The notes under the pieces are model-generated. The model had not been told where the DNA came from. It searched no databases and saw nothing but the letters and a program-made list of their open reading frames with translations. The position numbers were made by a program, and so were the translations under genes. Positions 6,208-11,507 of a DNA stretch of 11,507 bases are shown one piece after another. Source of the stretch: an uncultured bacterium. Lineage in GTDB: Bacteria > Planctomycetota > DG-23 > SLPQ01. The stretch spans positions 1-11,507 of the forward strand of contig CALMGO010000492.1 of assembly GCA_937863625.1 (NCBI GenBank). Direction: 5' to 3'. Numbering within the stretch: the stretch's first letter is position 1; every line of letters starts with the position of its first letter.

Positions 6208-7926
6208 TTAGCCTTCGCTGCAGTCGTAGTCTCGCGCCTTGTTCCAGGTTTCCACCACAAAGGGCCTCGCGCCGGAGGGTTTGCCCTGGCTTAACATGCG
6301 ATTTGGCGACGCGACAAGCAGCCGCTTTCCCGCGACGGCGCACTTCTCCTCGACGTACGCCTGCGCCATGTCACTACGGCCCGGCCGCACCGTAGAGGTC
6401 GAAGTCGCCCGGCCGACAAGGTTCCCCTTTTCGTCGTACACGTTCCACCCGGCCGACACCTTTCGCGGCCCCTCACCGGCCATTAGGACAACACGGTGAG
6501 TCTGGATTTCCTTCGCGGCCAGGGCCCCTGCCCTGCCCACAAAGAACGGCTTCTCAAAGGCAACCATCTTCGGGTACCTTCCACCTGTAAAGGGGATAAC
6601 GTCCGCACCACCGATTTCGTGGCCGAAGAGTGGCAACCCCGCCTCCTGTCGCGTAGAGTCCCTCGCACCAAGCCCTGCCGGTTTCGCCCCGGCGGACACA
6701 AGCGCCCTCCAAAGCCCGATAAGGCGATCTCCTTCGACGTACACTTCATACCCCACCGGCTCACCGCAATACCCCGTGTAAGTCACCACGGCGTTGCAGC
6801 CGCCGACAAGCGTCACGCCTGTCGCCAGGTCATTGAACGTAAGCGCCTCGATTCGTTGCTTTTGATCCTCCGAGACAACTGCCGTTAGTATCTCGCGGCT
6901 CTTTGGCCCCTGTACACTGACAGAGTAAAGCGGCGCCGACCATTTCTCTGCGCGAGTACTCTCACGGAGCCTGCTTACAAAGGCAACGTCACCCTCAAAG
7001 CGCTTAAACGGCATCACAGAATCTATCATCACCGAGCCTGCCGCCATCGCTTCGAGAAAGTAAAGGTCGTCCTCGTGACCGCTGTTGGCAATGAGCAGAT
7101 ACACGTCCTCGCCGGTTCTGAAGTCGTGTTCAAGGTAGCACAGGTAAAGGTCGTCCAGCGGCGTACCGTCCGGCAGACACATACCCTGGTACTGGCATCG
7201 GCCAGGCGCAAGGCGGCTCACCGGGGCTACGAGCGCTGTTTCCAGAAAGGCCCGTGCATCGCGCCCCTTGATGATAATCGGCAGCATGTGGCTGACATCA
7301 TAGAGCGCCGCTGCGCAGCGGGTCGCCATGTGTTCGCGGCCGATTGCCTCAGGCCCTGTGCCGTATTGAATAGGCATGGTCGCCGAGCCGAACGGTCCCC
7401 AGTGTGTGACGTCAAGCCTCTCGTGCTCCCGGCCGAGAAGCGTTTTAGGCGGCGTCTTTCGCCCTGGTTGTCCGAGTGCCTGCCACTCCGGAAGCGGCGC
7501 GGGGGCAAAAGCGGCCTCAATGGCGGATTGGCCCACGAAGAAAGGCTTGGTAATGTCTACGAGTGCCCGGCCCGCCGAAGAATCGAAGGAGACTTCCCCG
7601 ACGGCCATCCCCTCGACTTGCGGCAACGACGACATGCGAAACTTCCGGCCCGGCTTCCCTTTGCTGCTGCCAGACTCCTCGATGTGCCGTCGCACCGCTT
7701 CGTCTCTGTGACAGCAGACTGCATAGCATGGCTCATTAGCACCTGTCTCCACATCATGACGACCCATATTCTTGACTGACACTGTGTCGATCTGCCTTCC
7801 GCTTTCGTCGAAAAGCAGCGCTCTTTTCACCTCTCCTTCGCGCATGCCGGTTACGCGAGCGCTGAGAAGTTCGTCCAAAAGCACCCCGGCGTCCCTGCCG
7901 CATAACTTGAGAAAAACACCGTTCAT
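6208..7926 (-). CDS. GcvT-like folate-dependent aminomethyltransferase with an extra truncated N-terminal T-protein module
   Basis: A 572-residue protein; ordinary T-proteins have about 360-380. Residues 172-560 form a full T-protein (GcvT) domain: MPIQY (184-188), YDVSHM (209-214), LDDL (257-260) with the Asp used by T-proteins, YTGYCGE (383-389), GLGARDSTRQEAGL (418-431) and KPFFVGR (459-465). It should bind tetrahydrofolate and take a one-carbon or aminomethyl group. Residues 1-140 look like a second, shortened T-protein half (GRDAGVLLDELLSA at 10-23, KPFFVGQ at 127-133), joined by a Pro-rich linker (141-165). No gcvH or gcvP is in the window, so glycine cleavage is not shown; demethylation of a methylated amine is an alternative. 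The start at 7926 is chosen over the open frame to 8052 because GGAGGG (7930-7935) lies 3 bases upstream and the first 42 codons of the longer frame cover the promoter. Confidence 0.85.
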   Translation of the reverse strand: MNGVFLKLCGRDAGVLLDELLSARVTGMREGEVKRALLFDESGRQIDTVSVKNMGRHDVETGANEPCYAVCCHRDEAVRRHIEESGSSKGKPGRKFRMSSLPQVEGMAVGEVSFDSSAGRALVDITKPFFVGQSAIEAAFAPAPLPEWQALGQPGRKTPPKTLLGREHERLDVTHWGPFGSATMPIQYGTGPEAIGREHMATRCAAALYDVSHMLPIIIKGRDARAFLETALVAPVSRLAPGRCQYQGMCLPDGTPLDDLYLCYLEHDFRTGEDVYLLIANSGHEDDLYFLEAMAAGSVMIDSVMPFKRFEGDVAFVSRLRESTRAEKWSAPLYSVSVQGPKSREILTAVVSEDQKQRIEALTFNDLATGVTLVGGCNAVVTYTGYCGEPVGYEVYVEGDRLIGLWRALVSAGAKPAGLGARDSTRQEAGLPLFGHEIGGADVIPFTGGRYPKMVAFEKPFFVGRAGALAAKEIQTHRVVLMAGEGPRKVSAGWNVYDEKGNLVGRATSTSTVRPGRSDMAQAYVEEKCAVAGKRLLVASPNRMLSQGKPSGARPFVVETWNKARDYDCSEG

Positions 7927-8025
7927 AAGCCCTCCGCAGCGAATTATCACAAGTGGTGAAATCCGTCCAAGACTGGTCTGCATCCCGACAAGACGTGAAG
8001 CCGCCTTACCCGCACGGCCCGCCTG

Positions 8026-8053
8026 ATTATATCCCGCTACTCCGGCGGGCAAA
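8026..8053 (-). promoter_or_regulatory. Promoter for the GcvT-like gene
   Basis: The minus strand carries a perfect -10 TATAAT (8026-8031) with a TTTGCC -35 candidate (8048-8053) 16 bp upstream. Initiation near 8019 would give a leader of about 93 bases before the ATG at 7926. A short inverted repeat (CCCGC 8033-8037, GCGGG 8045-8049) lies in the spacer and could be an operator or chance. Confidence 0.55.
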
Positions 8054-8075
8054 GCACAATCTCGCGGGTGTGCGT

Positions 8076-8088
8076 CAACGATACGTTG
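8076..8088. promoter_or_regulatory. Candidate operator palindrome upstream of the GH4 gene
   Basis: CAACG and CGTTG are perfect inverted arms separated by ATA, about 37 bp upstream of the AT-rich -10-like element of the GH4 gene. Size and position suit a dimeric sugar-responsive repressor or activator. A 5-bp arm can occur by chance and no regulator gene is in the window. Confidence 0.25.
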
Positions 8089-8124
8089 TTCTTCCTATGT
8101 CCTTTACGCCGGACGCACCATATG

Positions 8125-8130
8125 TATATT
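8125..8130 (+). promoter_or_regulatory. Possible -10 element for the GH4 gene
   Basis: TATATT (five of six matches to TATAAT) lies inside an AT-rich island in otherwise GC-rich DNA, 57 bp before the ATG at 8188. The sequence 17 bp upstream (CTTTAC) is a poor -35, so the promoter may need an activator or use another sigma factor. Confidence 0.35.
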
Positions 8131-8187
8131 GTTCACCATACGGCGGGACGGTATGACTTCACTAACTCATGCACAAAGGAATCTTTC

Positions 8188-9495
8188 ATGGCAAGGATCA
8201 CAATGCTGGGTGCCGGCAGCGAATTCACCGCTGCGCTTATGCAGGACATCATGCTCATCGACGGCCTCAATGGCGGCGTCATCAACCTTATCGATATCGA
8301 CCCCAGGAGGCTCGACATCTCAACTCGCTGGGTGAAAGCGCTTGCCGCGCGTATCGGAGGCAAGTGGGAGATAAACGCTTCCACCGAACGCCGCAAGCTT
8401 CTTAAAGGCAGCGACTATATCATTAACTGCATCGAAGTGTCCGGCACCAAGACCGTCGCCATCGACTACAATGTCCCGAAAAAATACGGCATCGACCAGT
8501 GCATCGGCGACACCATAGGTCCAGGCGGCATCTTCAAGGCCCTGCGCACGGTACCCGCGTGGCTTGAGATAATTCGCGACGTCGAGCGCCTCTGCCCCAA
8601 CGCCATGATTCTCAACTACACAAACCCGATGTCCATGATGACTTTGGCCGCCGTGCGCTCCACCGACGCAGCCGTAGTAGGTCTCTGTCACAGTGTTCAA
8701 GGCACCGCCGCCAGGCTCGCGCGCTACATGGGAATCGCTCCGGAGAAACTGCAGTACCGCTGCGCCGGCGTTAACCACATGGCGTGGTTTACCGAACTCA
8801 AATACAACGGCCGCGATGTTTACCCCAGGCTTTTTAAGGCCGCCGCAAAGAAGGATATCTATGAACAGGACCCGGTCCGTTTCGACATGATGCTGCACAT
8901 GGGCGCGTTCGTAACCGAATCGAGCGGACACTTCAGCGAATACGTCCCGTACTACCGCAAACGCAAAGACCTTCTTAAGAAGTTCATGCGCCCGCGCTAT
9001 CTCGGCGAGTCAGGGTTCTATTCGAAAAACTGGCCAAAGTGGCGCCGTGAGACGGACGCCAAGCGCCTCCGCGACCTGAAGAATGCCGCCTCGATAGACA
9101 TCCATCGCTCGCATGAATACGCCGCGGTGATTATCGAGGCGCACCAGACGAACAAACCGGCTCTTATCTACGGTTCTGTCCTCAACGGGGGCCTCATCGA
9201 GAATCTCCCCTCCGACGGCGTCGTTGAGGTCGGCGTCACCATAACCGGCAACGGACTTGCGCCATGCAAGTTCGGCAGACTGCCCGCGCACCTTGCCGCG
9301 CTGTGCGGGTCCAACATGGCAGTCTTTGAGTGCGCGGTCAACGGGATACTCAATTCAGATAAGGACGCCATCTACCACGCAATGATGCTTGACCCACTGG
9401 CTGCGGCGGTCTGCTCCCCTTCTGAGATAGCAAAGATGACCGACGAGATGGCCCGCAATGAGAAAGATTACATACCAAAGTTCATGACAAAGTAG
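8188..9495 (+). CDS. melA: GH4 family alpha-galactosidase (MelA-like, NAD- and Mn-dependent)
   Basis: Cytoplasmic glycosidase of family GH4, which hydrolyses by an NAD-dependent redox/elimination mechanism with a divalent metal. The protein has 435 residues, close to MelA. Seen in order: the NAD-binding loop GAGSEFT (8-14), IDIDPRRL (35-42), INCIEVSG (79-86), CIGDTIGPGG (105-114), NYTNPM (143-148), the metal-site segment GLCHSVQGTA (165-174), CAGVNHMAWF (192-201), FVTESSGHFSEY (241-252), and IYGSVLNGGLIENLP (327-341). These follow the Escherichia coli MelA pattern as I remember it more closely than 6-phospho-glycosidases, so an unphosphorylated alpha-galactoside is the best guess. Substrates in GH4 do vary, for example alpha-glucuronides. 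The start at 8188 has AAAGGA 7 bases upstream and begins directly with the NAD fold; the open frame back to 8068 is promoter DNA. A strong terminator follows, so the gene is probably monocistronic. Confidence 0.92.
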   Translation: MARITMLGAGSEFTAALMQDIMLIDGLNGGVINLIDIDPRRLDISTRWVKALAARIGGKWEINASTERRKLLKGSDYIINCIEVSGTKTVAIDYNVPKKYGIDQCIGDTIGPGGIFKALRTVPAWLEIIRDVERLCPNAMILNYTNPMSMMTLAAVRSTDAAVVGLCHSVQGTAARLARYMGIAPEKLQYRCAGVNHMAWFTELKYNGRDVYPRLFKAAAKKDIYEQDPVRFDMMLHMGAFVTESSGHFSEYVPYYRKRKDLLKKFMRPRYLGESGFYSKNWPKWRRETDAKRLRDLKNAASIDIHRSHEYAAVIIEAHQTNKPALIYGSVLNGGLIENLPSDGVVEVGVTITGNGLAPCKFGRLPAHLAALCGSNMAVFECAVNGILNSDKDAIYHAMMLDPLAAAVCSPSEIAKMTDEMARNEKDYIPKFMTK

Positions 9496-9506
9496 CCTTT
9501 GTCACC

Positions 9507-9541
9507 GGGGCCGCCTTGAAAAGGCGGCCCCTTTCCTTTTT
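9507..9541 (+). terminator. Strong rho-independent terminator after the GH4 gene
   Basis: A perfect 11-bp GC-rich stem (9507-9517 with 9521-9531, loop GAA) is followed by TTTCCTTTTT. It starts 11 bp after the GH4 stop codon and separates that gene from the M20 gene. Confidence 0.9.
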
Positions 9542-9581
9542 CAGGCTCTCTCGACACTTGCCAAATCACGCTTTTCAGGCT
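9538..9581 (+). repeat. Short direct repeat flanking the M20 gene promoter
   Basis: TTTTCAGGCT occurs at 9538-9547 and again at 9572-9581. The first copy overlaps the terminator U-tract; the second abuts the -10 hexamer of the next gene. It could be a regulator half-site pair or chance. Confidence 0.3.
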
Positions 9582-9586
9582 AAAGT
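9558..9586 (+). promoter_or_regulatory. Promoter for the M20 hydrolase gene and its downstream partner
   Basis: TTGCCA (9558-9563, five of six matches to the -35 consensus) and TAAAGT (9581-9586, four of six to the -10) are separated by exactly 17 bp. They lie just after the GH4 terminator and 34 bp before the ATG at 9621. Confidence 0.5.
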
Positions 9587-9620
9587 CATGGTTTGTCCAC
9601 AATGTCCATGAGGAAATGAT

Positions 9621-10859
9621 ATGCCAAAGACCGAGTTGCGCACGAGAGCTTACAGAGGCCAATTCGACACCGCCGTCAAATCCTGGTTGAAGAGCAACCT
9701 GCCGTCGCTCGTTACGCTCTACAAAGATTTTCACCAGCACCCCGAACTCTCCTGGTGCGAAAAGCGCACCTCGCGCATTGTGGCGGCAGCCCTGCGCAAG
9801 GCCGGATGCAAGGTCGTCGACAAGATAGGCGGATATGGCGTTGCCGGGGTCCTATCCAACGGCAAGGGTCCCGTCGTTCTGCTCAGAGGCGACATGGACG
9901 CACTCCCGGTCACTGAGGAAACGGGAGTCAGTTATACAAGTACTGTTCCGGGCGTGATGCACGCATGCGGCCATGACGTGCATTCTACGACAATTACCGC
10001 CGTCGCCGCCGCGCTTGCCGCGTCAAGGCAGCTCTGGCGAGGCACTATCATCTTTATCGGGCAGCCCGCCGAGGAGGTCGCGGGCGGAGCGCGCGCCATG
10101 GTCGAGGACGGCCTGTTCAAGAAGGTCCCCCGACCTCATGCGTGCGCTGCGCTTCATGTGGACACGGACACGCACGTCGGAGAGATCGCCCTTGTGCCCG
10201 GATGGTTCACGGCCAATACCGACAGCGTCGACATCGTCATACATGGCAAGGGCGGTCATGGCGCCGCCCCAAACCTCGCACAGGACCCGATTGTGGCAGC
10301 CGCTCATGTCATAAACGCCCTGCAGACCATCGTGACGCGCCGCGTTGACCCTATTGACCCTGTTGTTATCACAGTCGGATCCATTCACGCCGGTCAGAAG
10401 CACAATATCATTCCCTCACAGGCACAAATGCAACTGACTGTTCGCACCTTTGACAAGAAAGTGCGCCGGCAGGTCCTGAAAGATATCAAGTCAGTCACCA
10501 CGCAGGCGGCTCGGGCGGCCGGTTGTTCAGCCGCTCCGGAAGTAAAGATAGGCGTCGAATACACCTCTGCGCTCTACAACGACCCGGCGCTGTCGGCACA
10601 CGCCGAGGCGGTTTTTTCGAATATTGTCGGTACCGGACACGTCGTCAAGCTGCGTCCCACGGCGGGTGGCGAGGATTTCAGCGTATTTCCGGATTATCTC
10701 TGCGTCCCTGCGCTTATGTACGGAGTCGGCACTATTCCCAAGGGGAAAAAGTCCGCCCCGGCGCTCCATTCGTCGCACTACGCATTGGAACCCGCGGCAG
10801 TACTCGACCTGTCAGTGCGTTCCATGTGTGCTCTTGCGCTTACGCTGTTGGGGGATTAG
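9621..10859 (+). CDS. M20 family amidohydrolase/peptidase (N-acyl-amino-acid or hippurate hydrolase type)
   Basis: Cytoplasmic metal-dependent hydrolase that removes acyl groups from N-acylated amino acids or cleaves small peptides. It has 412 residues, usual for the M20D (IAA-amino-acid/hippurate hydrolase) group, and no signal peptide. Motifs in order: FHQHPELS (37-44), RGDMDALPV (89-97), MHACGHDVH (113-121) with metal ligands C116 and H118, GQPAEE (147-152) with the catalytic Glu pair, ALHVDT (177-182) with H179, the lid/dimerisation domain including HGKGGHGAAP (208-217), GGEDFS (349-354) and ALHSSHY (381-387) with the last metal-binding His. The start at 9621 has GAGGA (9610-9614) 6 bases upstream. 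It is preceded by its own promoter and followed after 4 bases by the propeller gene, so the two are probably co-transcribed. Exact substrate unknown; amino-acid deacylation or peptidoglycan-peptide turnover are possible. Confidence 0.93.
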   Translation: MPKTELRTRAYRGQFDTAVKSWLKSNLPSLVTLYKDFHQHPELSWCEKRTSRIVAAALRKAGCKVVDKIGGYGVAGVLSNGKGPVVLLRGDMDALPVTEETGVSYTSTVPGVMHACGHDVHSTTITAVAAALAASRQLWRGTIIFIGQPAEEVAGGARAMVEDGLFKKVPRPHACAALHVDTDTHVGEIALVPGWFTANTDSVDIVIHGKGGHGAAPNLAQDPIVAAAHVINALQTIVTRRVDPIDPVVITVGSIHAGQKHNIIPSQAQMQLTVRTFDKKVRRQVLKDIKSVTTQAARAAGCSAAPEVKIGVEYTSALYNDPALSAHAEAVFSNIVGTGHVVKLRPTAGGEDFSVFPDYLCVPALMYGVGTIPKGKKSAPALHSSHYALEPAAVLDLSVRSMCALALTLLGD

Positions 10860-10863
10860 GCCT

Positions 10864-11507
10864 ATGTTGCAACGCGAACCCACGCTTGGGGCCCTTCTTG
10901 CGCTGCTCTGCGCCGTCAGTATGGCGTACAGCGCGTCCGCAGACAGCAATGCAATAGGTATCGGCGGCGGTTCGACGCTCCTGAACGCCGCGATCTCGCC
11001 TCACGACACGAGACTCATGATAGTCAGCACCGACAGGGGCGCCGTGCACATCTCGCGGGATGCCGGTGTCTCATGGATACTCATACCCGCCTCACAGGTC
11101 GGCAACGGCTACCACAGTGAGCCTGCTTTCGATCCTGTATATGACAAGACTATTTTCATATCCGACGGTGCGATACTGAAGGTGTCCTTGGACGGCGGGC
11201 TTTCATGGCAACCCTTTCTTAAGGGCCCTTCTCCCTGGCAGGACGAGACTATTCTCCACATCTGTCAGCAGACCGTCGGCAAAAACGCCATGTATGTGGG
11301 AACAGGCAGTTCGCTTTACATGTATGATTCCAATTCTCATAGATGGAAGAGGATAAGTAAGTTCAACGGGGAAAGCCGCGGCATAGTCTCTTTAGCCACC
11401 CGTACCTTTGCCGCCTTGCCCGACGGTGTTTATCAGACATTTGACGGAGGCATCACCTGGCAGCTCGCCTACGCACCGCCTGTCGGTCATGAAGTGCTGT
11501 CTCTGGC
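10864..11507 (+). CDS. Secreted Asp-box (BNR) beta-propeller protein, 3' end missing
   Basis: The frame opens at ATG 10864 and runs off the window after 214 complete codons with no stop. Residues 1-26 form a signal peptide: a short N-region with an Arg, the hydrophobic core LGALLALLCAVSMA, and the cleavage-like sequence SASA before D27. At least three Asp-box motifs of the S/T-x-D-x-G-x-(S/T)-W type follow: SRDAGVSW (64-71), SLDGGLSW (108-115) and TFDGGITW (192-199). These mark blades of a sialidase/VPS10/GH74-like propeller. Asp-boxes are structural, so they do not show an enzyme; a photosystem-assembly-like (Ycf48), sortilin-like, sialidase or GH74 relative are all possible, and the diagnostic part may lie beyond the window. 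It starts 4 bases after the M20 stop codon. GGGGGA, which overlaps the last codons of the M20 gene, can serve as its ribosome-binding site, suggesting translational coupling. Confidence 0.88.
   Translation, partial: MLQREPTLGALLALLCAVSMAYSASADSNAIGIGGGSTLLNAAISPHDTRLMIVSTDRGAVHISRDAGVSWILIPASQVGNGYHSEPAFDPVYDKTIFISDGAILKVSLDGGLSWQPFLKGPSPWQDETILHICQQTVGKNAMYVGTGSSLYMYDSNSHRWKRISKFNGESRGIVSLATRTFAALPDGVYQTFDGGITWQLAYAPPVGHEVLSL

Larger units (their letters stand above)
7927..8187. other. Divergent intergenic control region (261 bp)
   Basis: This gap separates the minus-strand GcvT-like gene from the plus-strand GH4 gene. It holds the minus-strand promoter, a 5+3+5 inverted repeat (CAACG-ATA-CGTTG, 8076-8088) and an AT-rich island with a possible plus-strand -10. 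It also holds CACCATA twice (8116-8122 and 8134-8140, 18 bp apart) and the pair CATAC/GTATG (8137-8141, 8151-8155) near the likely start of transcription. An open frame crosses the region on each strand, but neither has a ribosome-binding site or conserved protein sequence, so I treat it as non-coding. Confidence 0.6.

Noticed and set aside
7075..7779. A 234-codon plus-strand open frame inside the GcvT-like gene
   Set aside because: The opposite strand encodes clear T-protein motifs across the same bases. The plus-strand translation is Arg-rich and shows no family features.
7927..8025. Glycine riboswitch in the leader of the GcvT-like gene
   Set aside because: I do not see the tandem conserved core of that riboswitch, and the leader is short for two aptamers. 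An Rfam/Infernal run would settle it.
7927..8052. N-terminal extension of the GcvT-like protein by 42 residues
   Set aside because: It would cover the TATAAT promoter and leader, and GGAGGG lies just before the ATG at 7926.
8068..8187. N-terminal extension of the GH4 protein by 40 residues
   Set aside because: The extension starts in promoter DNA, is Cys/His-rich nonsense without a signal peptide, and GH4 proteins start right at the NAD-binding fold, as the ATG at 8188 does with a good ribosome-binding site.
8320..8931. A 203-codon minus-strand open frame inside the GH4 gene
   Set aside because: The GH4 catalytic motifs lie on the plus strand here. The minus frame has no start signal and no recognisable domain.
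1..11507. Mobile element, phage, defence island or CRISPR array
   Set aside because: No transposase, integrase, phage structural gene, nuclease-helicase defence gene, tRNA-like attachment site or regularly spaced repeat was found. Nearly all the DNA is accounted for by ordinary genes.

Overview
This window is a stretch of a moderately GC-rich (visibly above 50%) bacterial chromosome. It carries seven protein-coding genes, two of them cut by the window edges. I see no RNA genes, transposases, phage genes or CRISPR arrays. The mix of a giant multi-domain extracellular beta-helix protein, a secreted Asp-box propeller, a GH4 glycosidase and a xylose-isomerase-like sugar isomerase is typical of polysaccharide- and glycan-processing bacteria such as Planctomycetota, Lentisphaerota, Hydrogenedentota or Sumerlaeota. 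That placement is an impression from gene content. No marker gene here proves the phylum.

Layout. (1) Positions 1-4457, plus strand: the 3' part of a huge exported protein. It has a beta-helix, three chitobiase-C-like repeats with a DNRLRE domain between the first two, an Ig-like domain, an FN3 domain apparently split by a discoidin domain, and three copies of a C-terminal module. It ends at a hairpin terminator (4480-4509) between convergent genes. (2) Positions 4513-7926, minus strand: three genes in the order GcvT-like protein, sugar isomerase/epimerase, exodeoxyribonuclease III. The isomerase-xthA pair has its own very good promoter (6158-6185), so it need not depend on the GcvT-like gene upstream. 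(3) Positions 7927-8187: a 261-bp divergent control region with a perfect -10 hexamer toward the GcvT-like gene and an AT-rich -10-like island toward the GH4 gene. (4) Positions 8188-9495, plus strand: a GH4 enzyme closely resembling MelA alpha-galactosidase, followed by a strong intrinsic terminator. (5) Positions 9621-11507, plus strand: an M20 amidohydrolase with its own promoter. Four bases after its stop comes a secreted Asp-box beta-propeller protein that runs off the window.

How the genes fit together. The large extracellular protein looks like a carbohydrate-binding or carbohydrate-processing surface protein. The GH4 enzyme and the isomerase could use the sugars released inside the cell, but no transporter or regulator in the window ties them into one pathway. 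XthA is DNA-repair housekeeping. The least ordinary proteins are the GcvT-like enzyme, which carries a shortened extra T-protein module at its N terminus, and the giant protein, with its apparent domain-in-domain insertion and its unassigned triplicated C-terminal module. I found no convincing new multi-gene system.
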